This document shows positions 11,268 to 20,162 of a stretch of 64,000 nt of DNA, in pieces. Location: positions 434,001 to 498,000 of the forward strand of contig NZ_CP034835.1 in the NCBI RefSeq assembly GCF_004014715.1, read 5' to 3'. The notes under the pieces are model-generated. The model worked only from the letters and a program-made list of their open reading frames with translations. It searched no databases and was not told the DNA's origin. Each line of letters starts with the position of its first letter. Position 1 is the first letter of the stretch. The stretch comes from Pseudoalteromonas sp. R3. GTDB lineage: Bacteria > Pseudomonadota > Gammaproteobacteria > Enterobacterales > Alteromonadaceae. The translations under genes were made by a program, and so were the position numbers.

Positions 11268-11294
11268 AAAAAAGCGAGCTGAGCTCGCTTTTTT
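11268..11294. terminator. Bidirectional intrinsic terminator between murA and degS
   Basis: An A-tract, a perfect 7-bp GC-rich stem (AGCGAGC/GCTCGCT) with a TGA loop, and a T-tract make a symmetrical hairpin. It can end the mla-murA transcript on the plus strand and degS on the minus strand. Confidence 0.9.
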
Positions 11295-11316
11295 ATTGCT
11301 TCAACTTCTTAGCAAG

Positions 11317-12399
11317 TTAATAAATCGGCGTTTCCAGCTCAGCCACTTCCACCATGAAAGTCAGGTGGCGATCGCCTCGATAGACTTCAAATTCTAACTG
11401 AGTGCCCGGTGCCGTATTGCCTATCTTACGCAAAGTTTGTTGTGGATTTTTAACGGGCTCACCCGCTACTTTTGTCACTATGTCATTTTCCTTCATACCG
11501 GCCTGCCAGGCAGGACCCAAGGGGTCGAGGTCGCTAATCCTTAACCCGACAATGGTGGTGTAGACATTAGTGACTTCCTGTCCGGTGTTATCGACAGGGG
11601 TGCCTCGGAAACCCAGGTAGCCACGGATCACTCGGCCATCTTTGATAAGTTTGGCCATTACATCTTTAGCAAGAGAATAAGGCACAGCGAAGGAAATACC
11701 TTGAATATCGATATTGTATCTGGCCCTGAACTGTGCGGAAGTGATACCGACGAGATCGCCGTTTGAGTTGACTAGTGCGCCGCCAGAGTTACCCATATTT
11801 ACAGCCGCATCCATTTGTAGCAGGCTATTGTATTGACTGTCGGTCAGAGTCTGCTTTCCCGTCGCACTAATAATACCCTGAGTAATGGTTTGTCCCAGAT
11901 TTAGAGGATTACCAATAGCCAGTACCACATCACCAACTTGTGGGTTAAACGCATCATCAACCGGGATCACCGGAAGGTGCTCAGCTTTAATTTTCAGCAG
12001 GGCCAGGTCGGTGATAGTGTCATATCCTACCAATTGTACTTCATTGAATAAGCGCCCGTCTGGCAGCAAAACAATAATCTGATCGGCATTATTGACGACA
12101 TGGTAATTGGTCAGGATATAGCCTTCTCTGCTCATGATCACACCTGAGCCGAGTTCCTGAACCGTATTTTGCCGCTTAAACCTCGGCTGGTTACTAAAGC
12201 TTTCTGAGAAAATTGACACCACAGCAGGTGCTGCGCGGTTAACGCCGGACGCAAAGCTCATATGCTGCGCTGTATAGTGGCTGTTGAGGTTGAGGCGCAG
12301 GGCATTTTGACGCAACTCGGGCGTGAGCCAGATGATAATCAATGCCAGACCTAAACCAATGAAGATTGGCGGGATAATAAGCTTGAACAATTTAAACAC
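11317..12399 (-). CDS. degS: Envelope-stress site-1 serine protease DegS
   Basis: The 360-residue protein has an N-terminal membrane anchor (about 7-26), a trypsin-like domain with the triad His100 (TNYHVV), Asp131 (DLALL) and Ser205 (MGNSGGAL), and one PDZ domain (about 255-345). One PDZ domain plus the anchor distinguishes DegS from DegP/DegQ. DegS senses misfolded outer-membrane proteins through its PDZ domain and cleaves RseA to release sigma-E. It lies downstream of degQ, the usual pairing, but degQ has its own terminator, so degS probably has its own promoter in the 272-base gap. Confidence 0.95.
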   Translation of the reverse strand: MFKLFKLIIPPIFIGLGLALIIIWLTPELRQNALRLNLNSHYTAQHMSFASGVNRAAPAVVSIFSESFSNQPRFKRQNTVQELGSGVIMSREGYILTNYHVVNNADQIIVLLPDGRLFNEVQLVGYDTITDLALLKIKAEHLPVIPVDDAFNPQVGDVVLAIGNPLNLGQTITQGIISATGKQTLTDSQYNSLLQMDAAVNMGNSGGALVNSNGDLVGITSAQFRARYNIDIQGISFAVPYSLAKDVMAKLIKDGRVIRGYLGFRGTPVDNTGQEVTNVYTTIVGLRISDLDPLGPAWQAGMKENDIVTKVAGEPVKNPQQTLRKIGNTAPGTQLEFEVYRGDRHLTFMVEVAELETPIY

Positions 12400-12601
12400 G
12401 GCTATTTTTTATCTAGTTATCAGTGTAGAAGGTAATAATGGCATAATTAACAGTAATCTGCATTAAGACATGCTCAGACAGAGGGTTAAACCAGTCGTAG
12501 ACTAAGTTGAAAATCTTTTCTCAGAACAAATAAATAGGGCGCTTTTTCGGGCTCACTAAGATTGATGCGTATGACGGCGAGTAACTCAATGATAGCGACT
12601 G

Positions 12602-12637
12602 AAAAAACAATACAGCGGCGAGTGCTGCTGTATTGTT
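12602..12637 (-). terminator. Intrinsic terminator of degQ
   Basis: Read on the minus strand, an 11-bp stem (AACAATACAGC with its complement, 12606-12616 and 12627-12637) is followed by a run of T. It lies 35 bases after the degQ stop. The rest of the degQ-degS gap shows no other feature I can support. Confidence 0.85.
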
Positions 12638-12671
12638 TATCGTTTAAACACAATGCTGTAAGTACTGTGGG

Positions 12672-14024
12672 TTACTGGATGAGGTAGAATACAGAGTCGC
12701 GACCTCGCTTAATACCCAAAACAATATTGCCCTGAATATCATCTATCAGACGTTTCATATCACGCACGGATACAACACGCTGACGGTTGACCTGCATAAT
12801 CACATCACCCTCTTGAAGTCCCACTCTGGCAGCCGGAGAGCGCTCCTCAACGGACACTACCACAATCCCCTGATTACCATTGCGTTCACCACTTTCAAGT
12901 ACAGCACCTTGCAGGCTGGGGTGAATGCGATCTGCCTCTGCACGTTGCTCACTCGCACCTTTCAGTTCAACATTGAGTGTGCGGGTATCACCGTCGCGAT
13001 AGACTTCAATTTTTACTTTCTTCCCTTCACCAAGGGTCGCAATCTTACCGCGCAGTTCTTCGAAGCTTTCAATTTTATCGCCATTGAGCGCAACGATGAC
13101 ATCGTTGGCCTTAATGCCAGCTTCATCTGCCGCTGAATCTTTGACGACCTCTTGTACAAAGGCGCCTTGTTTAACGTCGAATCCCTGGGCTTTCGCCAGG
13201 CCAGCATCAAGCGTTCGACCCCGGATCCCGAGTGAGCCTCGACGTACCTGACCATACTCAATGATCTGATCAACCAGGTTCTTCATCATATTAGAAGGAA
13301 TGGCAAAGCCGATACCGACATTTCCGCCCGAGGCACCCAATATGGCAGTATTGATCCCGATTAGTTCACCACGCAGGTTAACCAGTGCACCACCGGAGTT
13401 CCCCTGATTGATCGCGGCATCGGTCTGGATAAAATCTTCATACCCTTCAATATTGAGGCCACTGCGACCCAATGCGCTGACAATACCTGAGGTTACCGTG
13501 TGGCTCAGGCCAAATGGGTTACCAATGGCAACGGAAAAGTCGCCGACTCGAAGCTTGTCGGAATCAGCCAGCTTCACGGCAGTGAGATCTTCACCTTCGA
13601 TTTGTAACAGAGCAATGTCCGACTCTTTGTCAGTACCGACCAGTTCTGCTTTGAATTCGCGGCCATCTTTAAGCGTTACAATAATATTGTCGGCTTCATC
13701 GATGACGTGGTTATTGGTAACGACATAGCCTTCGTCTGCATCAATGATAACGCCTGAGCCTAAGCCACTAAAAGGACGCTTTTGAGCGCGCGGGGCCGGG
13801 TTACCGAAAAAGAAATCAAATGGGTCAACGCGTCGACGTACTTCTTTTGCACCAGATACCTGAATACTGACCACCCCAGGGGTGACCTTTTCTAACATGG
13901 GAGCAAGGGTAGGCAGCTGCTGGCCATCGACGGCTACAGGCAGGCGTGCGTGGCTGGTTTCGGGTAATAAGAATAAGCTTGAAGAAAGTAGCGCTGCGGT
14001 AATTAATGATAATTTCAGTTTCAT
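12672..14024 (-). CDS. degQ: Periplasmic serine endoprotease DegQ (DegP/HtrA family)
   Basis: The 450-residue protein has a signal peptide ending near SHA-RLP, a trypsin-like domain with His106 (TNNHVI), Asp136 (SDIALL) and Ser210 (NQGNSGGAL), and two PDZ domains (about 255-345 and 365-450). Two PDZ domains identify a DegP/DegQ-type periplasmic protease-chaperone that degrades misfolded envelope proteins. The short LA-loop region and the pairing with degS favour DegQ over DegP. It has a clear terminator downstream. Confidence 0.93.
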   Translation of the reverse strand: MKLKLSLITAALLSSSLFLLPETSHARLPVAVDGQQLPTLAPMLEKVTPGVVSIQVSGAKEVRRRVDPFDFFFGNPAPRAQKRPFSGLGSGVIIDADEGYVVTNNHVIDEADNIIVTLKDGREFKAELVGTDKESDIALLQIEGEDLTAVKLADSDKLRVGDFSVAIGNPFGLSHTVTSGIVSALGRSGLNIEGYEDFIQTDAAINQGNSGGALVNLRGELIGINTAILGASGGNVGIGFAIPSNMMKNLVDQIIEYGQVRRGSLGIRGRTLDAGLAKAQGFDVKQGAFVQEVVKDSAADEAGIKANDVIVALNGDKIESFEELRGKIATLGEGKKVKIEVYRDGDTRTLNVELKGASEQRAEADRIHPSLQGAVLESGERNGNQGIVVVSVEERSPAARVGLQEGDVIMQVNRQRVVSVRDMKRLIDDIQGNIVLGIKRGRDSVFYLIQ

Positions 14025-14135
14025 AGTCTTGGAATTCTCCTGGAAACAGCGTTAGTCCGTTGGATGATGCGCGTAAACGCATCATCCATTATTCAATTGC
14101 TATTTCTACAGACTATGGGGTCAAAAAAAAGTTCA

Positions 14136-14588
14136 TCAAGAGGCTTTTAATTGCTCACTTTGTGACCCTTCTCCTTTGAACAGGCCGCTTTCTCCTTCTA
14201 CATAGTCACTTGGTGGAGTATCATGAGTTTGTTCACTGGCGCGGCGTTTCTCGTCTCGCATGTGTAATGAGGCGTGTAACTGTTCAGTGGTTTCCTTCGA
14301 GAAAAAAGGCTCATTTTTCAGTGCTTTTTCCTGGCTAAGGAGTTGTTTCCCTTGCTCAAAGTGACGGTTGAGCAGGCTGTAGTTTTCTTCCAGCTTGGCC
14401 ATTAGCTTTTTGCTGTCTGCCAGATGATCTGTTACATCCTGACGATACTGCTCTAATGCATGCTGTGCTTCCTGTGCTTTTTGTTCCAGTTCATCATGCT
14501 TGAAGCGTTTTTTAGTCAACAAGGTGCCTGCGAAAAAGGCAGCGATTGCGACTATTACAAGGATCCCGAACCAGGCGATTGTCGTCAT
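14136..14588 (-). CDS. zapG: DUF1043 inner-membrane protein ZapG (YhcB)
   Basis: The 150-residue protein has an N-terminal membrane helix (about 3-22, with FGILVIVAIAAFFAGTLL), then a charged coiled-coil region (about 28-100) and a polar C-terminus. This is the DUF1043/YhcB family, linked in E. coli to cell-shape and envelope-synthesis control and named ZapG. It lies between degQ and the divergent zapE, as in E. coli. An AGGAG site precedes the ATG at 14588. Confidence 0.88.
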   Translation of the reverse strand: MTTIAWFGILVIVAIAAFFAGTLLTKKRFKHDELEQKAQEAQHALEQYRQDVTDHLADSKKLMAKLEENYSLLNRHFEQGKQLLSQEKALKNEPFFSKETTEQLHASLHMRDEKRRASEQTHDTPPSDYVEGESGLFKGEGSQSEQLKAS

Positions 14589-14726
14589 AAAGTACTCCTG
14601 TTAATGGTGCGTGAGGTGTCGCACCGAATGCAAAAAATAATCGACTTCGATAGCTTAAATATACGCTGAGTTTCGATGCGTGTTAATATAGCGGGCAAAT
14701 AAAACTGCTTTTCGACACTAAAAAAG

Positions 14727-15824
14727 ATGATGACGCCCTGGGAAAAGTACCAACAAGACTTACAGCGTGATGATTTTCACTATGACAGCGCGCAGGAAAA
14801 TGCCGTCAGGCACCTGCAAAGATTGTATGATGATCTGGCCAATCAGCAGCCGGTCAAAAAAAGCCTGTTTGGCAGCCTATTTGGTTTGAAAAAGACACAA
14901 CAGCCTAAAGTCAAAGGGTTGTATTTCTGGGGGGGGGTAGGTCGTGGCAAAACCTATCTGGTAGATACTTTTTATGAAGCACTACCAACTGAACGAAAAA
15001 TGCGGGTGCATTTCCACCGTTTTATGCATCGCGTGCATGATGAACTGAAAAAACTCAAAGAAGTAAAAAACCCGCTTGAAGTGGTGGCGGATATTTTTAA
15101 AGCTGAGACCGATATCATCTGTTTCGATGAGTTCTTTGTTCAGGATATTACCGACGCCATGTTGCTGGGCGGTTTGATGGAAGCCTTATTTGAGCGTGGT
15201 ATTGTGCTGGTTGCAACGTCCAATATCATCCCTGATGAGTTGTATCGTAATGGTCTACAACGTGCACGCTTTTTACCCGCGATAGCTCTGGTAAATGAAA
15301 ATACCGACGTGGTCAATGTGGATTCGGGGATCGACTATCGTTTACGGACCCTGGAGCAGGCCGAAATCTTTCACAGCCCCTTGGGCAAAGAAGCCGACGA
15401 CAACCTGTTTGAGTACTTTGATAAGCTGTCACCTGAGCCAGGCAAACTAAATGAACCAATCGAGATTGAAGGTCGCCTGATCCAGACCCGTAAAGTGTCT
15501 GACTGTATTGTTATGTTCGACTTTAGTGCCTTGTGTGAAACCGCTCGCTCTCAGGTAGATTACATGGAGATCAGCCGCCTGTATAACACAGTGATCTTAT
15601 CGGATGTAAAACAGATGGGACAAAATAATGATGACGCGGCACGGCGCTTTATTGCTCTGGTGGATGAATTTTATGAGCGTAACGTGACTTTGATCATTTC
15701 CGCAGAGGCGCCCATCACAGAACTGTATACAGACGGCACGCTGAATTTTGAGTTTAAGCGGTGTATCAGTCGCTTGCAGGAAATGCAGTCGCTGGAATAC
15801 CTCGCCCGAGAGCACCTGGCATAA
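14727..15824 (+). CDS. zapE: Cell division ATPase ZapE (AFG1 family)
   Basis: The 365-residue AFG1-like ATPase has Walker A GGVGRGKT and Walker B ICFDEFFV, followed by LLATSN-like sensor residues (VLVATSNIIPDELY). ZapE is a Z-ring-associated ATPase that supports constriction under stress or anaerobic conditions. Two ATG codons are adjacent at 14727 and 14730; no strong ribosome-binding site separates them. It is divergent from zapG and upstream of rplM, the order seen in many gammaproteobacteria. Confidence 0.95.
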   Translation: MMTPWEKYQQDLQRDDFHYDSAQENAVRHLQRLYDDLANQQPVKKSLFGSLFGLKKTQQPKVKGLYFWGGVGRGKTYLVDTFYEALPTERKMRVHFHRFMHRVHDELKKLKEVKNPLEVVADIFKAETDIICFDEFFVQDITDAMLLGGLMEALFERGIVLVATSNIIPDELYRNGLQRARFLPAIALVNENTDVVNVDSGIDYRLRTLEQAEIFHSPLGKEADDNLFEYFDKLSPEPGKLNEPIEIEGRLIQTRKVSDCIVMFDFSALCETARSQVDYMEISRLYNTVILSDVKQMGQNNDDAARRFIALVDEFYERNVTLIISAEAPITELYTDGTLNFEFKRCISRLQEMQSLEYLAREHLA

Positions 15825-15860
15825 CGCCTGAACCTTTCCGTTTCTTACATATTTCAGAGA

Positions 15861-15891
15861 ATGGCATGTTTTTTGTGGAAAAAACAGCCAT
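15861..15891. repeat. Long imperfect hairpin between zapE and rplM
   Basis: ATGGC, a bulged A and TGTTTTTT pair with AAAAAACA and GCCAT around a GTGG loop, giving 13 base pairs. It lies 36 bases after the zapE stop and just before the rplM promoter. The stem contains its own T- and A-runs but no T-tract follows it, so it may be an unusual terminator for zapE or a protein-binding palindrome. Confidence 0.55.
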
Positions 15892-15895
15892 CCCC

Positions 15896-15924
15896 TAGCA
15901 TCGTGGCAAAACCCTTGCTATAAT
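15896..15924 (+). promoter_or_regulatory. Probable sigma-70 promoter of rplM-rpsI
   Basis: A perfect TATAAT at 15919-15924 is followed by a GC-rich stretch (CCGCGGCC), the kind of discriminator seen at stringently controlled ribosomal promoters. The -35 (TAGCAT at 15896-15901, 17-base spacing) is weak. Confidence 0.6.
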
Positions 15925-15930
15925 CCGCGG

Positions 15931-16083
15931 CCTGCCACGTTGCGTTACTATTGCCCTCGTCGGCTTAGCCACTGACTTGAGCGGCAAAAAAGTCTTAAAC
16001 TCGAAGGGGTTAAAGCACCAAAAAGTAGAGCGGTAGTCATTCGGACTACCTGTGGTTTTAACTGAAAACTTTGGATTTTTATA
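15931..16083 (+). promoter_or_regulatory. rplM mRNA leader with hairpin, possible L13 autoregulatory site
   Basis: About 150 untranslated bases precede the rplM ATG. They contain a perfect 7-bp hairpin, GGTAGTC/GACTACC with loop ATTCG, at 16032-16050. In E. coli, L13 represses its own operon through the rplM leader; the equivalence of this hairpin is my inference and was not tested by covariation. Confidence 0.45.
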
Positions 16084-16512
16084 ATGAAAACGTTTGTTGC
16101 TAAACCAGAAACTGTAAAACGTGACTGGTACGTAGTTGACGCTGAAGGTAAAACTTTAGGTCGCATTGCTACTGAAATCGCTTCTCGCCTACGCGGTAAG
16201 CATAAAGCTGAGTACACTCCACATGTTGATACTGGTGATTACATCATCGTTATCAATGCTGAGAAAGTTACTGTAACTGGTAACAAAGCTCAGGACAAAA
16301 TGTACTATGCACACTCTGGTTACCCAGGTGGCCTTAAATCTGTAAACTTCGAAAAACTTCAAGCTAAAAAGCCTGAAATGATCATCGAAAAAGCAGTTAA
16401 AGGCATGTTACCTCGCGGTCCTCTAGGTCGTGAAATGTTCCGTAAACTAAAAGTTTACGCTGGTAACGAGCATAACCACGCGGCTCAACAGCCTCAGGTT
16501 CTAGACATTTAA
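16084..16512 (+). CDS. rplM: Large ribosomal subunit protein uL13 (L13)
   Basis: The 142-residue protein begins [20 protein letters not shown] and matches bacterial L13 throughout ([29 protein letters not shown]). It binds 23S rRNA early in 50S assembly. It is 12 bases upstream of rpsI, with an AAGGAG site between them, forming the universal rplM-rpsI operon. Codon use is strongly biased, as expected for a highly expressed gene. Confidence 0.99.
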   Translation: MKTFVAKPETVKRDWYVVDAEGKTLGRIATEIASRLRGKHKAEYTPHVDTGDYIIVINAEKVTVTGNKAQDKMYYAHSGYPGGLKSVNFEKLQAKKPEMIIEKAVKGMLPRGPLGREMFRKLKVYAGNEHNHAAQQPQVLDI

Positions 16513-16524
16513 GGAGCACTACTC

Positions 16525-16914
16525 ATGGCAAATCAATACTACGGTACAGGTCGTCGTAAAAGTTCAAGTGCTCGCGTATTCCTACGCCCAGGCACTGGCA
16601 ACATCGTAATTAATCAGCGTTCTATCGAAGAGTACTTCGGTCGTGAAACTTCTCGCATGGTTGTTCGTCAGCCTCTAGAGCTAGTTGAAATGACAGAAAA
16701 GTTTGACCTATACATCACTGTTGCAGGTGGTGGTTCAACTGGTCAAGCTGGTGCTATCCGTCACGGTATCACTCGTGCGCTAATGGAGTTTGACGAGTCA
16801 CTACGTCCTTCTCTACGTAAAGCTGGCTTTGTTACTCGCGACGCTCGTCAAGTTGAGCGTAAGAAAGTTGGTCTTAAGAAAGCACGTAAGAAGACTCAGT
16901 TCTCAAAACGTTAA
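16525..16914 (+). CDS. rpsI: Small ribosomal subunit protein uS9 (S9)
   Basis: The 129-residue protein matches S9 with [38 protein letters not shown] and the basic C-terminal tail ending KKTQFSKR, which reaches the P-site tRNA. It is co-transcribed with rplM and followed by a strong terminator. Confidence 0.99.
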   Translation: MANQYYGTGRRKSSSARVFLRPGTGNIVINQRSIEEYFGRETSRMVVRQPLELVEMTEKFDLYITVAGGGSTGQAGAIRHGITRALMEFDESLRPSLRKAGFVTRDARQVERKKVGLKKARKKTQFSKR

Positions 16915-16935
16915 TTTATTACGTTTCAGAATTGC

Positions 16936-16963
16936 AAAAACCCAGCCTCGTGCTGGGTTTTTT
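16936..16963 (+). terminator. Intrinsic terminator of rplM-rpsI
   Basis: An 11-bp stem (AAAAACCCAGC and complement) with a CTCGT loop runs into a T-tract 21 bases after the rpsI stop. Confidence 0.92.
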
Positions 16964-17418
16964 GTTTTCAGGCGACTCAAATCTCGGTGTTTTTTGCTGT
17001 CTCTTTTCTTTGAGTTTGCAACATACATTCTCTCGACCTGCTTTATGGTCAAAAAAGTTCAATAATTATAATAATTAGTCGAGTTCGGACGATATCTCGG
17101 CGCATTTTTTTGCTACAATTGCGGGGCAAGTAATGAGTCGCGAAAACACTGGTTAAATTTTGATAGCTCACCAGCAGAGCTTGATCTTAGTCAGTGAAAG
17201 GTCGCGTATGACGTTTTACCATAGTAAATCGGCTTCATGCTCGAAGTAACCAATCCCCTAATATTCGTGGGTTTATTCGGGCATGGTGCTGGAATAACCT
17301 TGTTTTAATCAAGGGATTTATTTATGATCGCGTCTATTTTGTAGTTTCTTAAAATTAACCTGCTGTAACTGATGTTCTCAATATAGCAAGTGTTGAGAAT
17401 CATAGTGGAGATAAGTGG
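16964..17418 (+). promoter_or_regulatory. Long non-coding region before petABC with an inverted repeat
   Basis: About 450 bases carry no credible gene on either strand. A TACAAT at 17114-17119 after a T-rich stretch may be a -10 element, but its -35 is poor. Just before petA, TTCTCAA (17375-17381) and TTGAGAA (17393-17399) form a 7-bp inverted repeat with an 11-base spacer, 19 bases from the ATG, which could be an operator or a 5'-UTR hairpin. The rest shows nothing I recognise. Confidence 0.4.
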
Positions 17419-18009
17419 ATGAGCAATGCGCCTGTAGACAACAGCCGACGTCGCTTCTTAACTATCGCTACCTCTGTCGTAGGTGGCGTTGGTGCGGTTG
17501 GAGCTGCTGTTCCTTTTATTGCGTCTTGGAATCCGAGTGAGCGAGCTAAATCTGCAGGTGCGCCTGTAGAAGTAGACATCAGCAAGCTTGAGCCTGGACA
17601 ATTGATTCGTGTTGAGTGGCGAGGCAAACCTGTATGGGTTGTTTATCGTACGCCTGCGATGTTGGATGAAATGAAAAAACACGAAGGTAACCTTCGTGAT
17701 CCTAACTCAGAAGAGCCACAACAGCTCGACTCTGCCAAAAACTCTCACCGTTCTAAGCGTCCTGAGATTTTTGTCGCAGTCGGTATTTGTACTCACTTAG
17801 GTTGTTCTCCGTCATTCCTCAATGGTGGTTTTGGTGAAAAGGTTGAAGGTACTGAACACGGTTTCTTCTGTCCTTGTCACGGTTCTAAGTTCGATATGGC
17901 CGGCCGGGTATTCCAGGCTGTACCAGCTCCGTTGAACCTGGAGATCCCGCCTTATACCTTTATTGACGACACTACCATTTTGGTAGGTGAAGAAGAAGGG
18001 GTTGCATAA
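17419..18009 (+). CDS. petA: Ubiquinol-cytochrome c reductase Rieske iron-sulfur subunit
   Basis: The 196-residue protein has a twin-arginine-like N-terminus (SRRRFLT) with one membrane helix (about 17-36), then a Rieske domain with the [2Fe-2S] ligands Cys124 and His126 in CTHLGC and Cys151 and His154 in CPCHGS. The extra cysteines Cys129 and Cys153 form the stabilising disulfide. It passes electrons from ubiquinol to cytochrome c1 in the bc1 complex. Its stop overlaps the petB start by one base. Confidence 0.98.
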   Translation: MSNAPVDNSRRRFLTIATSVVGGVGAVGAAVPFIASWNPSERAKSAGAPVEVDISKLEPGQLIRVEWRGKPVWVVYRTPAMLDEMKKHEGNLRDPNSEEPQQLDSAKNSHRSKRPEIFVAVGICTHLGCSPSFLNGGFGEKVEGTEHGFFCPCHGSKFDMAGRVFQAVPAPLNLEIPPYTFIDDTTILVGEEEGVA

Positions 18010-19301
18010 TGACTGCGAAGGTTGATAAACCAGGCGCAATCGGCGCTGTGATGAACTGGATTGACGATCGTATTCCTATGACGCGTGTCTGGAATATGCA
18101 TATCGCGCAATACCCAGCACCTAAAAACTTTAACTTCTGGTACCTGTTTGGCTCGCTTGCCATTTTGGTATTGGTTAACCAGATCCTGACTGGTATCTGG
18201 CTGACAATGAACTATGTTCCTTCAGGCGAAGGCGCATTTGCTTCAATTGAATACATCATGCGTGATGTAGAGTACGGTTGGTTACTTCGTTATTTGCATT
18301 CGACCGGTGCGTCGGCATTCTTCATCGTGGTTTATTTGCACATGTTCCGTGGCATGATCTATGGCTCTTATCAGAAGCCGCGTGAACTGCTGTGGGTATT
18401 CGGTATGCTGATCTTCCTGGCACTGATGGCTGAAGCTTTCATGGGCTACTTACTTCCTTGGGGTCAGATGTCATTCTGGGGTGCGCAGGTAATCATTTCA
18501 CTGTTTGGTGCTATTCCGGTGATTGGTGATGACCTGACGCTGTGGATCCGTGGTGACTACGTAATCTCTGGAGCAACCCTGAACCGTTTCTTTGCATTGC
18601 ACGTAATTGCATTGCCTCTGGTACTGGTTATTCTGGTATTCCTGCACATTGTTGCGCTACACGAAGTGGGTTCAAACAACCCAGACGGTATCGACATCAA
18701 ACGTAAGAAAGGCACTGTTGCTGAAGAAGACAAGCCTAAATTTAAGTTCCATGAGTACTACACGAGTAAGAAAGACATCGTTGATGCGATCCCTTTCCAC
18801 CCGTATTACACCGTTAAAGACATTCTGGGTGTAGCTGGCTTCTTAATCCTGTTCTGTTGGGTGGTATTCTTTATGCCTGAAATGAACGGTTTCTTCTTAG
18901 AAGCGCCTAACTTTGAAGCGGCTAACCCGCTGAAAACACCTGAGCACATTTTCCCGGTTTGGTACTTCACACCTTTCTACGCCATCTTGCGTGCAATCCC
19001 AGACAAGTTGATGGGTGTTATTGCGATGGGCGTGTCTATCGTGATGCTGGCACTGCTGCCTTGGTTAGACCGTGGTAAGGTTCGTTCAATCCGCTACCGT
19101 AGTGGTATCCACAAGCTGAACATTGCTCAGTTCGTTGTTACCTTCTTCATTCTGGGTTGGGCTGGTGCAACACCACAAACTGTGACTTCAACAATCTTGT
19201 CACAGATTTGTACCGTAACCTACTTCATGTTCTTCGTATTGCTGTTTATCTACTCGAAGAATGAAACGACTAAGCCATTGCCTACGAGGTTGACGAAATG
19301 A
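18009..19301 (+). CDS. petB: Cytochrome b of the bc1 complex
   Basis: The 430-residue polytopic protein is cytochrome b, with haem-ligand histidines on helices B and D (LRYLHSTGASAFF and the FFALHVIALPLVL region) and the Qo-site PVWYFTPFYAILR segment containing the PEHIFPVW (PEWY-like) motif. It oxidises ubiquinol at Qo and reduces ubiquinone at Qi, contributing to proton motive force. The gene is fused (b plus subunit IV equivalent), as usual in proteobacteria, and is coupled to petA and petC by short overlaps. Confidence 0.98.
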   Translation: MTAKVDKPGAIGAVMNWIDDRIPMTRVWNMHIAQYPAPKNFNFWYLFGSLAILVLVNQILTGIWLTMNYVPSGEGAFASIEYIMRDVEYGWLLRYLHSTGASAFFIVVYLHMFRGMIYGSYQKPRELLWVFGMLIFLALMAEAFMGYLLPWGQMSFWGAQVIISLFGAIPVIGDDLTLWIRGDYVISGATLNRFFALHVIALPLVLVILVFLHIVALHEVGSNNPDGIDIKRKKGTVAEEDKPKFKFHEYYTSKKDIVDAIPFHPYYTVKDILGVAGFLILFCWVVFFMPEMNGFFLEAPNFEAANPLKTPEHIFPVWYFTPFYAILRAIPDKLMGVIAMGVSIVMLALLPWLDRGKVRSIRYRSGIHKLNIAQFVVTFFILGWAGATPQTVTSTILSQICTVTYFMFFVLLFIYSKNETTKPLPTRLTK

Positions 19302-20035
19302 TGAAAAAGCTACTGATTGGTTTATTCGCATTGCTGCCTACCTTTGCAATGGCAGCAGGTCCGTCGGTTCCTTTACTGGAAGCAAACCATGACCTGACTG
19401 ATAATGCGTCTTTGCAACGCGGTGCTAAGTTGTTCATGAACTACTGTCTGGGTTGTCACCAGATGCAGTATCAGCGTTATGAGCGTACGTTCCGTGACAT
19501 CGGTATCCCAGTTGAGATTGGTAAAGAAACCCTGATTTTTGATGACTCAAAAGTTGGTGGTCACATTCTTAACGCAATGGACACTGATGACGCTGCAAAA
19601 TGGTTTGGTGCTGCGCCACCAGATCTGACTTTGGTTGCACGTGTACGTGGTGCTGACTGGGTATACACTTACCTGAAGTCGTTCTACGTTGACGAAAGCC
19701 GTCCGTTTGGTGTAAATAACTCAGTGTTCCCGCTGGTTGGTATGCCACACGTTCTGCAGGAGTTGCAAGGTGTGCCTACTGCAGAGTTTGAAGAAGTAGA
19801 AGAGCACGGCGTAAAAGTTCAGAAAGTGAAAAGCATCACAACTGATGGCTCAGGTGAGCTAAGCGCGGATGAGTATGATCAGGCGGTTCGTGACCTGACT
19901 AACTTCCTTGCTTATGTTGGTGAGCCTTCACGCCTTCAATCAGAAGCGATGGGTATTAAAGTACTTGGCTTCCTGGTTATCTTCTTCATTCTGGCATTCC
20001 TGCTGAAGAAAGAATACTGGAGAGATGTCCATTAA
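19298..20035 (+). CDS. petC: Cytochrome c1 of the bc1 complex
   Basis: The 245-residue protein has a signal peptide ending near AMA-AGP, a haem c motif CLGCH (Cys50, Cys53, His54) and a C-terminal membrane anchor (about 224-240). It accepts electrons from the Rieske protein and reduces soluble cytochrome c. Its ATG overlaps the petB stop by 4 bases; a second ATG follows immediately. The haem's second ligand is probably a methionine in the MPHVLQ region. Confidence 0.97.
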   Translation: MMKKLLIGLFALLPTFAMAAGPSVPLLEANHDLTDNASLQRGAKLFMNYCLGCHQMQYQRYERTFRDIGIPVEIGKETLIFDDSKVGGHILNAMDTDDAAKWFGAAPPDLTLVARVRGADWVYTYLKSFYVDESRPFGVNNSVFPLVGMPHVLQELQGVPTAEFEEVEEHGVKVQKVKSITTDGSGELSADEYDQAVRDLTNFLAYVGEPSRLQSEAMGIKVLGFLVIFFILAFLLKKEYWRDVH

Positions 20036-20059
20036 TCTGGACACTTACCAGCAATTGAT

Positions 20060-20093
20060 GCAATAGGGGCTTAAGCCCCTATTGCTGTTTTTA
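20060..20093 (+). terminator. Intrinsic terminator of petABC
   Basis: A perfect 26-base palindrome (11-bp stem GCAATAGGGGC with a TTAA loop, 20060-20085) is followed by TGTTTTTA. It lies 25 bases after petC. Confidence 0.9.
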
Positions 20094-20162
20094 TCGATTT
20101 TATTACATAAAATTGGTATTAAAGTGATGTTATTACTTTGTCATTAATTTATGGAGGTAGGC

